Notes under the pieces: generated by a model
Told to the model about the DNA's origin: nothing
Database searches by the model: none
Seen by the model: only the letters and a program-made list of their open reading frames with translations
In this document: positions 36,648 through 49,264 of the stretch, piece after piece
Numbering within the stretch: the stretch's first letter is position 1
Layout of the letters: the number at the start of each line of letters is the position of its first letter
Made by a program: the position numbers and the translations under genes
Source: Tamarix chinensis
Taxonomy: Eukaryota; Streptophyta; Magnoliopsida; Caryophyllales; Tamaricaceae
Assembly: GCA_030549775.1 (NCBI GenBank)
Contig: CM060175.1
Location: 12,484,455 to 12,548,454 of the forward strand
Reading direction: 5' to 3'
Length of the DNA stretch: 64,000 bases

Positions 36648-36693
36648 CACTTAGTACCAGACCGGCTCACTCATACCGTTCCGGTACCAAGTG
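36648..36693 (-). other. Conserved LTR-end hairpin in LTR C
   Basis: Arms 36648-36666 and 36675-36693, 8-bp loop, same position relative to the terminus as in LTR A. Confidence 0.75.
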
Positions 36694-37284
36694 CTAAGGC
36701 TAAAGGAGTGAAATCAAAATTTCCAAGAAACTTAAGCATAAATTAACCAAAGTAGCGCGGTAAATGATTTATCAGAGTAAAATCCACCAGTGGTGGTTAC
36801 AAAACAACAATATAGTGAATTTATGTATTTTAAAGAGGCAAATTGAAAACTTAACAAGTCCGGATAGTTCCTTACGCTCATTCCCGAGACCCACTTGAAA
36901 ACATCGAACAAGACCTGCAAGGGGCACTGCCCATTGAATAGGCAGGGGCCCCACGAAGGGAACCCTTCAGTACTACGGTACTGAGTAACCCTTTAAAAAC
37001 GCGCTTAAAGACAGGCACGCAATGTCACACATGATATACTAGGATAACCGTACATAACGACATATGTAACTATAACAATCAGATCCATACGTTCACGTAT
37101 TCAACAGGTCAACCAAATATCAATGGTGTAGACATGACATTCATCTTTGTCCAATCACATACTTAACAAGTTAACCGAATATCACTAGGCCATAATGAAT
37201 AATCGATACTTTAGGGCCTTAAGGCCATTAATCCATCATTAATCAATCATCTCAAATTTTAAATGTCCCTGTGAGTGCGGGAAC

Positions 37285-37640
37285 CCCACTATTATAGCCG
37301 GTGGACCGAAAATATATACAGGGCAAAACGCTCCTGGCCACTATTATTCGCCGGTGGGTCGGTCTCCAGGGCAGAACGCTCCTGGCCACTATTATTCGCC
37401 GGTTGACCAGTCTGGCCCCGACTCACAAGGTATTCCACTATAAGTGATTAGTATCTTTCCCATATCTTATCGATTTTATGTTTGGTTTGCTGAGCACGGT
37501 AACCCCTACTATTATAGCCGGTGGACCGGAAATATACAGGGTAAAACGCTCCCGACCACTATTGTTCGCCGATGGCACGGTCTCCAGGGCACCCCGGCTC
37601 CTGGCCACTATTATTCGCCGGTGGACCGGTCTGGGCCCCG
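37285..37640 (-). repeat. CCGGTGGACCGG-type spaced repeats in LTR C
   Basis: Units of about 65-75 bp: CCACTATTATAGCCGGTGGACCGG then CAGGGCA(A)AACGCTCCTGGCC, about six copies in two groups. The related arrays in A and D have the same order. Confidence 0.75.
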
Positions 37641-38333
37641 GCTCAGCATCTTCCTCTTTAAGTGATTAGTGTTTTAAACGTATCTTATTCGAAGTGTTCC
37701 ACCCTTGACATGCATGGCTAACTATATCCACACTTATCCTCCCAGAAGGGCCCGTCCCATATCTTGAGACCTCTGCACCTCCTAACTCGGTTCTCTCCAA
37801 AAACCCTAACTCGGGCCTATGTGGCCCATCCTTCTCCGTAGTACACATCCCGACTAATTCAACACCCCACACGTCACGACCCTTAGATCCAATCCTCACT
37901 ATCTACCCCACTCATTCTCTTTTACTTATATTATTTTCTTTTTCTTTTTCTACCTTCTCACATTAGGGTTTCTTCCTAACCCTAGTTGGGTCTCCTACGC
38001 ACCCTTATACCGTCCCACGTACTATTTTTCGCCCGAAGCTCCCAGACACCCAAACGACACTTCTGTTACCTTCCTCACATCCTGAGGTAACTTTCCACAC
38101 GTAAAGTCTGCCCCCATGCGGACTCTAACCAACCCATGCAAATCCTAGTTTCTCCCGTACCTACATTAGCCAACTTACTTCCCTTTGGTCATCTTTCTCT
38201 CTCATTACTCTTTTTCATGCCTCCATACCCGACTACCACAATAATTATCCTAGCATGCATGTCCCTAAGGGCCACATCACATCACATCATAACACATAGC
38301 ATATCCATATCAGCACATACAAAAAAGAGCATA

Positions 38334-41300
38334 TGAACACACCTTGGTTCCAAGCCATACCACACATGAGACAATTAAAATAGCAACATATAAGTCTCGA
38401 CATAAAAATTATACAAGGCATTCAAGGCACGTAGGACATATAGCACACATTTGACTTTAGCTACACCCTTACTCGGTTTAGGTTACCGAGCTATCTTTCA
38501 CATAAATTAGGCCCCTAGACGTCCTTTATAACCGTTACATTTAATATATTCCCCATTTAGTTTGTTAGATTATCAATTTACCCATTTCCTTTATTATAAT
38601 TAACAAATCACCCATTAGTTGGTTAAATTACCAATTTACCCCCGTTCATTATCCTAATTACCAAATTACCCCTCTAGTTGGTTAAATTACCAAATTACCC
38701 CTCACATTTGTCATATTTTCGATTTTACCCTTCTCCATTATTAAGTCATCAAATTACCCTTTAATTATTTAAATTATTATTTTTACCCTTCTCAGTTATT
38801 ATAGTTACCAATTTACTCCTTTCCAATTTCCACTTTTACCCCCTTGATTTACAAATTACCATTTTACCCCTTCACCTTCAAATTTACCATTTTACCCGCT
38901 TAACTTCCAAAAATTACCATATCACCTTTTACTTATTAAACTTCCATTTATCCTTAATTATGAAATTACTATCTTACCTCTTTTAATTCTCAAATTACCA
39001 TTCTGCCCGTTATCCCAAAATTACTATTTTACCCTCTAATTATAAAATTACAATCTTACCCTTTTATTACAAAATTACCAATTATCCTTGTTATTACAAT
39101 TTACCAAATTACCCCTTTCATTACAATTTTACCAAATTGCCCTTTTATGATAAAATGTCCATTTTACCCTTTTATTACAAAATTACAATTTTAACCTTTT
39201 ATTATAAATTACCATTTTGCCCTCTTCTTACAAAATTACAATTTAATCACAAATTACTATTTAACCCTTTATTCACAAAATTACTATTTTGCCCCTTTAA
39301 TTGTGAAATTACCAAATTACCCTTCTATTTCAAAATTACCAGTTTATCCTTTCACTTACAAAATTACCGACTTGTCCCTTTTTATTATAAAGTTTCAAAA
39401 TTGCCCTTTTATTATAAATTACCAAATTTCCCCTTTTGTTACAAGATTACCAATTTATCCTCCCCTTACAAATTTACCATCTTACCCCTTATCACTCCCC
39501 TTGTATTAAATTATTATTATTCCTACATAAAATATTAACTTAAATCTCTCATCTTCAAATCTTATAATTAATGTAGCATTATTAACACCCATATATATTC
39601 TAGGCCATAATCGTGTACAAGATATATTAACAAAATTCACAAAGGCTCACAAAATACTAATCATGCAATAAAGATCACAATACCATAATAAAACATGGAT
39701 AATACTTAACATTTTCATTAATAACTAACTTCTACCTTAAACAATTTCTCCAAACATGGCACATAATCTATCATACTTCCTTTTCATCAACCAACTCAAG
39801 AAAACATATATAGTATACTAGACAATATATATTAAACATAATACACATCAAAAATGCCTAATGTGCTAACATACGTTAATCCATATATTTAAGCGGAATT
39901 TAACAGTTACCTCGATTCCACGAAAAACAAACCATACCGGTATCCCGGTTTAAGGTTCAAGATTTGATTTATCAAAACCAATACCTAAAATAATTCAAAA
40001 CTTATTATGTTAGAAAACCAAATCATAAGGCTTATAACACTTAATTACTCAAATAATTAAACTAAAATATTTTTATACCTTAAAAATATTAAGTAAGCAA
40101 GCCAAAGAGGGCAGCAGCTCATACTACTCATGCAGCATGAGCTGCATGCAAAGAGAGAATAAAATGAGGGACTCGAAGGTGGTGGAAGAAGGGAAAAATG
40201 GGTATTTTCGGGTTGATGGTTTGGGGCTAAGAAAGGAGGGATTTCGGGGAGGATTTAGGGCAAGGGATGGTGCAGAAATGTAGAGGGGGTGTAGGTGGTG
40301 GTCGGGGAAGGGTTGATGGTGGCTAATGGTGGCGGAGGCGGCGGCAGCAAGGCTGCGAAGGTGGGGGTCGAGGTGAAAAACTGGCGAGGAAGGAAAATGG
40401 GGAGAGAAAAAGAAGGCATTTGGGTGATGGTTTCGACCAAAGAAGGATTAGGGGTGGTAGAGGAGGTTGCAGGGATTATTATGGTAGCTTAGGTGGCGGA
40501 GAAGGCGGCGTAACGACGGCGAATCGGGGCAGCACAGGGTGCTTGCCGAGAAGGGGTGACAGGGGAGAGAACAAGAAGGGAGGAGGAAGAATGGGCTGCG
40601 GGGTGGATCAACGAGGACTGTGGTGGTTCGAGGGTGAGGCAGAGGGTGGCAGGAGGTGGTGCAGGTGGTGGTTGAGGTGGAGGAAGCGGTGGAGAGGGGC
40701 GGCGAAACAAAAACAGGGGCGATGAGGGAGGAGAAGAAAGGGAGAAAGGAGAGGCTCGGGAGCAAGGGGAAAGGCTCGAAAAAAAAGCAGAAAGGGCAGG
40801 GAAGGAGGGTTAAATAGAAGAGGGAGAGAAGGGGAGTGGTAGGGCGGCTCGAGGGGTGTCGGTAGGGTGGTAGGGGAATGGAGTTGCAGGGAGAGGGAGA
40901 GGGAGGTGTCGGCAGGGAGAGGGAGAGGAAGACAAGGATGGTGGGGCCGGTATGGCCGGAAAAAGACGAGAAGGAGAGGGAGGGAGACAGGGGAGTCAAC
41001 GGGGGAGAGGGAGCTGCAGATCCGGCAGCGAAAATCTCGCCGGAGATGAGGGAGGAAGAAGGAAGAAGAAATGGTCAGGGCTGGGCGTGCAAGGGTGGAT
41101 CGGCCGAAGAAAGAAAAAAAAAGCAGACCGGTCGAGGAAGAAAGAAAAGAAAGGAGGAGGGGGGCGGCCGGCTCGACGCAGGAGGAGGTAGGAAACTGGG
41201 CCAGCCCAGTCGCGCAGGAGGGAAAGAGGGAGAGGGCAGGCCGGCTGGCCGGCGGCCCAAGGAAGGAAAAAAAAAAGAAAAAGAAAGAAAAGGGAGAAGA

Positions 41301-41533
41301 AGGAAAAAGGGAAAAAGGGAAAGGAAAATTATTTTAATTAAAATAATTTAATTTATAAATAGTAAGGTAAAATATTTGTGGGTAATAAATTTATTTAACA
41401 ATTTGATTAAAATTCAAGGATTTAAAAGGGATAATTTTAGTAAAATAATAATTTAGAAAATTATTTAAATAATAAGAGTATGATAAATTAACAAAATATT
41501 TATTTTAATTTATTAAAATATTTATACCAACTT
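38334..41533. repeat. First copy of a ~3-kb near-identical direct duplication
   Basis: Begins TGAACACACCTTGG and ends TACCAACTTTC, matching 45760-48649 with only scattered differences (for example the T/C in TTAGTTGGTTAAA vs TTAGTTGGTCAAA). It is ~99% identical by eye, apart from a 334-bp segment (about 41036-41369) missing from the second copy. It joins LTR D at 41533/41534 with CTTTC microhomology. Confidence 0.85.
38570..39500 (-). repeat. TTACC minisatellite of LTR C (copy 1)
   Basis: Tandem ~20-bp units AAATTACCATTTTACCCCTT, about 45 copies, degenerate. Copy 2 is at 45990-46920. Confidence 0.85.
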
Positions 41534-44500
41534 TCTCCTTCTTCTCAGGCGACAATAGCCCGACCCTCTGCAGCTGCCGCCCGACCACCTGCGCTTGCCG
41601 CCGCGCTTGCCCCTGCTACTCCCTCCCTCTACCCTGTCCTCTTCTCCCCTCTTTTGAGTTGAGCTACCCCTGCACCCTATCCATTTCTGCAACTCCCTCC
41701 TTCCCGTCGCCACCCTCTCCCTGCCACCCTGCCGCCTCCCTGCTGCCCTATGCCCTGCCATCTGCCCCCTTGCCATTCCTCTTCTTTTCTTCTCCCATTC
41801 GGCCAGTTTATTGTCCCATTTTCGAGCCATCTTCTTTCCCCCGAGCTCCCTCCTCTCTCCTCCCTTCTTTCCTTTATTTTTTTTTCTGTTTTCTCCCTGT
41901 GCCGCCGCCGTCCGCCACTCCGACCGCCGCACCCAACCCCTGCGCCGACTCCTGCCACCACCCCCTACTGCCCTGCATCCCCACACCGCCCCCTTGAGCC
42001 CTACAATTCCTCCCTTCTCCACCCCTTCTTTCTCTTCTCCCCATTTTCCCCTTATCACCAGCCATCTTCGCCGCCTTGCCGCCGCCTTGCCGCCGCCTTC
42101 AGTCGCCGCGAAACCATCCCTGGCCACCACCAACACCCCTCTTCACTCCTGCATCCTTACCTTGCCTCCAAACCTTCCCCAACCACCCTCTTTTCTAGCC
42201 CAAAAACCTCAACCCGATCATGGATCATTTTTCCTCCTTCACCCCTCTTCGAGCCATTTCCCCACCCATTTATGCATGAGACTCACGCTGCTCATGCAGC
42301 GTGAGCTTCCTCCTTGTTTTGGGTTTATTTTGGAAAATTTTTCAGGTATAATGATAATTATTTAAAATGTTTTATTAAATAAATTTCTTTTATAAAGTCT
42401 TACCCTTTTTATTTCTTATTTCTAACACGATAGTGATGGATGTTATTTTAGGTGTGGAATTGCTAATTGTGCTTGATAAGGGTTGATAATTTTGTGAGAT
42501 TAAGGTAACCGTTAAATCCCGCTTAAATGCATGGATTAACGCATATTATCACATTAGGCATTATTAGTGTGTATCATGCTTGATATGTGTTGCTTGGCAT
42601 ATTATATGTGGTTAATGTGGTTGTTGATGAAAAGGAAGCATGATAGATTGATGATGTGTATAGGGATAATATTTAGGGTAATAATTTGGTGGTTAGGGAA
42701 AATATAAATTAGTATCCATGTTGTTATATGCTATGGTGACCTTTATTACATGTGTAACATTTTGTTAGCATTAGGGGGAGATTTTAAAAATGTATATTGT
42801 ATATGAGTATGGCCTAATACATGGATATGTGCTAATAAGCATTACATTAATTATAAGAGTCATGGGTGAGACTTTAAGGTTAATACTTCATGTAGTATTA
42901 ATAATAATTTAATAATAAGGGTGTGTAAAGAGTAAAATGGTGAATTTGTTAATAAAAGGAGAAAATAGTAATTTTGGAAGTAGGGGGTAAAATTGTAATT
43001 TTGTGAATAAAGGATGAAAGAGTAATTTTTGTAAATAAAAGGGGCAATTTGGTGATCATGTTAAAAAGAATGGCAATTTGGTAAATTGTAATAAAAGGAC
43101 AATTTGGTAATGTTATAATAAAAGGGTAAAATTGTAAATTTATAATTAAATGGCAAAATAGTAGTTTTATGATTAAAGGACGAAATGATAATTTTACAAT
43201 CTAAGGGCGGAATGGTACTTTGGAAGTTAAAGGAGGTAAGATAGTAATTTTATAATTAAGGATAAATGGAAAAGTTATAAGTAAAAGGGCGATATGGTAA
43301 TTTTGGGAGTTAAGGGGGTAAAATGGTAAATTTGAAGGTAAATGGGTAAAACGGTAATTGGGTAAATCAAAGGGGTAAAAGTGAACATTGGAAAGGAGTA
43401 AATTGGAAATAATAATTATTGAGAAGGGTAGAATAATAAGTTAAATAACAAAAGGGTAATTTGATAATTTAATAGTAGAGAAGGGTAAAATGGTAAATAT
43501 GATGAATGTGAAGGGTAAGTTGGTAATTAAACCGACTGGAGGGTATTTTTGTAATTTTGGATAATGGAGTAGGGTAGTTTGGTAATTATGACAATTAAGA
43601 AGGGCAATTCGGTAACTTAAATAACAAAAGGGTAATTTGGTAAATTTAATAACGGAGAAGGGCAAAGTTGTAATTATGATCATATGCAAGGGTAATTTGG
43701 TAATTTAACCAACCAAAGGGCAATTTGGTAATTTTGACAATGAGGAAGGGTAGTTTGGTAATTTGACCAACTCAAGGATAATTTATTAATTATAATAAAG
43801 GAGAAAGGGGCAAAGTGGTAATCTAACCAATTAAATGGAAAGTATATTAAGTGTAATAATTATTAAGGGGGAATTGATGTCCTAATAAGTATGATAAATA
43901 ATTTAGTAACCTAAATCGAATAAGGGATAACTTGGTGATTTTGTAACAAGGAGGGTAACATGGTAATTAATCAAATAAGAAAGGGTGACGTAGTGATTTT
44001 ATAAGTAAAGGGGTAAATAAGTAGGTTGTATCTAGTATATCATTATGATTGTGGAATTCGTAACATGGCTCTAATAGTGTTGATTAACGAGGTAAGAATG
44101 TTTGATGATTAGTAAGTATCACGAGATGAGTTTTAATTCGGAATTAGATGAGTTTAGGATGGCCTTAATGATTCTCCTATGTTATGTTGGATGACCATCT
44201 GAATAAGAAATCTCTGATGATATCTGAACGATTAAAAGAGGATAATTATCTTATTGTTGTGCCTTTCTAATCACCCTTAATTAAGACACTAATACTTAAA
44301 GTGAAAGACCTCGAGATCGGGAATGGTGACTCCTTAGGGGTCGCTACCCTAAGGACGTGGTTTAGTCCACGATTATTATGGTATTTGCTGGTGTGCCTTT
44401 GTGCCCCAGCCAGGCCCTACATCTACTCTATCTAGCTCTATGGACCTAGTTAGGGGGTATGCATACTTAAGGATTAGGTGTCCTTGTCGGTAGGGTACTG

Positions 44501-44714
44501 AGTTAGCTTTATGCACCAGTACGACCAGGGTACCTTTGCGTCCCTGGGTTACTAGTTGAAGGGTACCGAGTTGCTTTTATGCACCAGTGCGACCGGTGTA
44601 CCTTTGTGTCCCGGGTTCTTGATCTCCCTATCGAGGCAAATAAAATGGAATTGTTGTGCTGAATAAAAAGGGAAAATACTAATTGTTAAAGTGAAGGATT
44701 AACGAGCCGGGACC

Positions 44715-45010
44715 AGTTGATTCTTTATATATCCGGTCCACCGGTTATAATAGTGGCCAGGAGCGTTGTGCCCTAGGTGATGATTCTTTATATATCCCGG
44801 TCCAATTATAATAGTGGCCAGGAGCGTTGTGCCCTGGGTGATGATTCTTTATATATCCCGGTCCATCGGTTATAATAGTGGCCTAGGAGCGTTGTGCCCT
44901 GGGTGATGATTCATTATAAATCCCGGTCCACCGGTTATAATAGTGGCCAAGAGCGTTGCGCCCTGGATGATGAGTTATATGTATTCCGACCCACCGGCCA
45001 GAATAGTGGG
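44715..45010 (+). repeat. ~63-bp tandem repeats in LTR D
   Basis: Five units of TCCCGGTCCACCGGTTATAA-TAGTGGCCAGGAGCGTTGTGCCCTGGGTGATGATTCTTTATATA, well preserved; one unit lacks the CCACCGG core (near 44800). Confidence 0.8.
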
Positions 45011-45613
45011 GGTCCCGAGCTCAATAAAGTTTATTTTGGATGCGAATGAGTTATGGAAAAATACTAGTCATTAAGACGATTGATTAATGGCCTCAAGGCC
45101 CGAAAAATATCTCGATTACGGATCATGGCCTATTTGATACTGGTTGATTGATTATTGAATATATGAAAGTGAATTTTACGTATACGCTATTAATGTATGA
45201 TTGAGTTATTGGATGTACAAATAATTGGATCTGAATACCATGTTTATACCTATGGTCATATCTGAATGTAGTAGTGTCAAGTGTAATATGGCGTGCCTGT
45301 ATTTTAAGTGCATTTTTAAAGGGTTACTCAGTACCGTAGTACTGAAGGGTTCCCTTTATGGGGCCCCTGCCTATTCAATGGGCAGTACCCCTTGCAGGTT
45401 GTATTCAGGTGCTATTCAAGTGGGCCCTTAGGGAGAGCGTAAGGTACTGTCCGGAAATTTTTAGGGTTTTAATTTGTCTCCTTTAAATTCAACGTATCTG
45501 TTATTTTGTAATCACCGTGGTTGAATATTTCTCTTGTAAAGTATTTACTGTGCTACTCTGATCTTCAAATGCTTAAGTTCTCGTAAAGTTTTATTTTACT
45601 CCTTTAGCCTTAG

Positions 45614-45659
45614 CACTTAGTACTGGAACAGTATGAGTGAACCGGTCTGGTACTAAGTG
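45614..45659 (+). other. Conserved LTR-end hairpin in LTR D
   Basis: Arm CACTTAGTACTGGAACAGT (45614-45632), 8-nt loop, arm ACCGGTCTGGTACTAAGTG (45641-45659), 100 nt before the LTR end. Confidence 0.75.
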
Positions 45660-45759
45660 TGGCGGTAATACTCCCAAAGTTCACGGTTTATTAAGTTGCT
45701 TCCGCTAACTTTCTTTTAATTAAACGAAATTTTTTAGTAGTGAATTTTGGGGTGTTACA

Positions 45760-48755
45760 TGAACACACCTTGGTTCCAAGCCATACCACACATGAGACAA
45801 TTAAAATAGCAACATATAGGTTTCGACATAAAAATTATACAAGGCATTCAAGGCACGTAGGACATATAGCACACATTTGACTTTAGCTACACCCTTACTC
45901 GGTTTAGGTTACCGAGCTATCTTTCACATACATTAGGCCCCTAGACGTCCTTTATAACCGTTACATTTAATATATTCCCCATTTAGTTTGTTAGATTATC
46001 AATTTACCCATTTCCTTTATTATAATTAACAAATCACCCATTAGTTGGTCAAATTACCAATTTACCCCCGTTCATTATCCTAATTACCAAATTACCCCTC
46101 TAGTTGGTTAAATTACCAAATTACCCCTCATATTTGTCATATTTACGATTTTACCCTTCTCCATTATTAAGTCATCAAATTACCCTTTAATTATTTAAAT
46201 TATTATTTTTACCCTTCTCAGTTATTATAGTTACCAATTTACTCCTTTCCAATTTCCACTTTTACCCCCTTGATTTACAAATTACCATTTTACCCCTTCA
46301 CCTTCAAATTTACCATTTTACCCGCTTAACTTCCAAAAATTACCATATCACCCTTTTACTTATTAAACTTCCATTTATCCTTAATTATGAAATTACTATC
46401 TTACCTCTTTTAATTCTCAAATTACCATTCTGCCCGTTATCCCAAAATTACTATTTTACCCTCTAATTATAAAATTACAATCTTACCCTTTTATTACAAA
46501 ATTACCAATTATCCTTGTTATTACAATTTACCAAATTACCCCTTTCATTACAATTTTACCAAATTGCCCTTTTATGATAAAATGTCCATTTTACCCTTTT
46601 ATTACAAAATTACAACTTTAACCTTTTATTATAAATTACCATTTTTCCCTCTTCTTACAAAATTACAATTTAATCACAAATTACTATTTAACCCTTTATT
46701 CACAAAATTACTATTTTGCCCCTTTAATTGTGAAATTACCAAATTACCCTTCTATTTCAAAATTACCAGTTTATCCTTTCACTTACAAAATTACCGACTT
46801 GTCCCTTTTTATTATAAAGTTTCAAAATTGCCCTTTTATTATAAATTACAAATTTTCCCTTTTGTTACAAGATTACCAATTTATCCTCCCCCTTACAAAT
46901 TTACCATCTTACCCCTTATCACTCCCCTTGTATTAAATTATTATTATTCCTAATAAAATATTAACTTAAATCTCTCATCTTCAAATCTTATAATTAATGT
47001 AGCATTATTAACACCCATATATATTCTAGGCCATAATCGTGTACAAGATACATTAACAAAATTCACAAAGGCTCACAAAATACTAATCATGCAATAAAGA
47101 TCACAATACCATAATAAAACGTGGATAATACTTAACATTTTCATTAATAACTAACTTCTACCTTAAACAATTTCTCCAAACATGGCACATAATCTATCAT
47201 ACTTCCTTTTCATCAACCAACTCAAGAAAACATATATAGTATACTAGACAACATATATTAAACATAATACACATCAAAAATGCCTAATGTGCTAACATAC
47301 GTTAATCCATATGTAAGCGGAATTTAACGGTTACCTCGATTCCACGAAAAACAAACCATACCGGTATCCCGGTTTAAGGTTCAAGATTTGATTTGTCAAA
47401 ACCAATACCTAAAATAATTCAAAACTTATTATGTTAGAAAACCAAATCATAAAGCTTATAACACTTAATTACTCAAATAATTAAACTAAAATATTTTTAT
47501 ACCTTAAAAATATTAAGTAAGCAAGCCAAAGAGGGCAGCAACTCATACTACTCATGCAGCATGAGCTGCATGCAAAGAGAGAATAAAATGAGGGACTCGA
47601 AGGTGGTGGAAGAAGGGAAAAATGGGTATTTTCGGGTTGATGGTTTGGGGCTAAGAAAGGAGGGGTTTCGGGGAGGATTTAGGGCAAGGTGATGGTGCAG
47701 AAATGTAGAGGGGGTGTAGGTGGTGGTCGGGGAAGGGTTGATGGTGGCTAATGGTGGCAGAGGCGGCGGCAGCAAGGCTCCGAAGGTGGCGGTCGAGGTG
47801 AAAAACTAGCGAGGAAGGAAAATGGGGAGAGAAAAAGAAGGCATTCGGGTGATGGTTTCGACCAAAGCAGGATTAGGGGTGGTAGAGGAGGTTGCAGGGA
47901 TTCTTATGGTAGCTTAGGTGGCGGAGAAGGCGGCGTAACGGTGGCGAATCGGGGCAGCACAGGGTGATTGCCTTGAAGGGGTGAAAGGGGAGAGAACAAG
48001 AAGGGAGGAGGAAGAATGGGCTGCGGGGTGGATCAACGGGGACTGTGGTGGTTCGAGGGTGAAGCAGAGGGTGGCAGGAGGTGGTGCAGGTGGTGGTTGA
48101 GGTGGAGGAAGCGGCGGAGAGGGGCGGCGAAACAAAAACAGGGGCGATGAGGGAGGAGAAGAAAGGGAGAAAGGAGAGGCTCGGGAGCAGGGGAAAGGCT
48201 CGAAAAAAAAGCAGAATGGGCAGGGAAGGAGGGTTAAATAGAAGAGGGAGAGAAGGGGAGTGGTAGGGCGGCTCGAGGGGTGTCGGTAGGGTGGTAGGGG
48301 AATGGAGTTGCAGGGAGAGGGAGAGGGAGGTGTCGGCAGGGAGAGGGAGAGGAAGACAAGGATGGTGGGGCCGGTATGGCCGGAAAAAGACGAGAAGGAG
48401 AGGGAGGGAGACAGGGGAGTCAACGGGGGAGAGGGAGCTGCAGATCCGGCGGCGAAAATTATTTAAATAATAAGAGTCAAATATTTGTGGGTAATAAATT
48501 TATTTAACAATTTGATTAAAATTCAAGGATTTAAAAGGGATAATTTTAGTAAAATAATAATTTGGAAAATTATTTAAATAATAAGAGTATGATAAATTAA
48601 CAAAATATTTATTTTAATTTATTAAAATATTTATACCAACTTTCAAACACTCAAAAATCCATAAAACAATTAAATTAAAAATATTTAAAAGCTAATTTAT
48701 CCAAAATAAAATTTATTTACTAAAATATAGGGTTTTAAAAATCTGGGGGATTACA
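45760..48755 (-). repeat. Second copy of the LTR C duplication, with the true LTR end
   Basis: Collinear with 38334-41533 to 48649, then continues for ~106 bp to the LTR terminus. Relative to copy 1 it lacks about 334 bp of the purine-rich island, replaced at 48460-48476 by a ~17-bp filler that matches sequence 80-90 bp further on. Confidence 0.85.
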
Positions 48756-49252
48756 ATATGTGTCGGAGAAGTTTGGTATAGTATGGAGTACTATGTAAGA
48801 AACACGAGGGAAACGTGTTAATGAACATAGTTTATGTTTTTTATAGAAACTTTCAATGTGTTTTGGGCAAAATTTGAAAGTAAGGAAATAAATATGGGGG
48901 TCTTGTGTTTCCGAAACACAAACCGTATTTTTTTCTTATTTCTAAAACACATTGTTTTGCCTTGTACGGTTTTTTCTTCTATAAAAATAGACATGTTAAA
49001 ACCCTAGATATTAAGAGTCGTGCATCCCAACTTCTTCTTGTCCATACAATTCTTCATTAAAAAAGAATTGTATATTTATATAATTGATTGATTTATTAGT
49101 TTAATCATCATGTGATTACACAAGAGCACATATAATGATCTCTACTTTTTCCTTAATTATTATATTTTGTGATTGATTCCTCAATTGTGAATTATCTTAT
49201 TAATTCCTATTTGGTTTGAATTTTTATAAATTTATCTAATATTGCAACAATT

Positions 49253-49264
49253 TGGTATCAAAGT
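49253..49264 (+). other. Copia primer-binding site
   Basis: TGGTATCAAAGT four bases after the LTR end; consensus TGGTATCAGAGC. Confidence 0.8.

Larger units (their letters stand above)
41534..45759 (+). mobile_element. LTR D, antiparallel to C, 5'-truncated
   Basis: Ends GGGGTGTTACA at 45759 and is homologous to the reverse complement of LTRs A and C. It starts abruptly in the pyrimidine-rich island, so about 600 bp of its native 5' end is missing. After its right end comes TGAAC, which equals 38334-38338, the pre-insertion continuation of LTR C; this identifies the original insertion site. It contains an inverted TTACC minisatellite (GGTAATTT...AAGGGTA, 42930-44020), the CCACCGG/ATAATAGTGG repeats (44715-45010) and the LTR-end hairpin. 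Confidence 0.85.
36547..48755 (-). mobile_element. Solo LTR C nested in the copia 5' LTR, itself interrupted and partly duplicated
   Basis: Ends TGTAACACCCCC (36547) and TGGGGGATTACA (48755), with a perfect target duplication ATATG (36542-36546 and 48756-48760). The copia LTR reads through when C is removed. Inside, 36547-41533 is the LTR in one orientation, 41534-45759 is antiparallel LTR D, and 45760-48755 repeats the stretch starting at 38334 and carries the true end. It belongs to the same family and orientation as LTR A. Confidence 0.88.

Noticed and set aside
39137..39538. Repetitive PFYYKI-type protein (also at 46564-46953)
   Set aside because: Translation of the TTACC minisatellite; the unit is not a multiple of three throughout and the frame has no domain.
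36547..45759. A 9.2-kb foldback transposon
   Set aside because: No target duplication brackets this interval; the ATATG duplication brackets 36547-48755, and the right part follows the empty-site/filled-site pattern of an LTR nested in an LTR.
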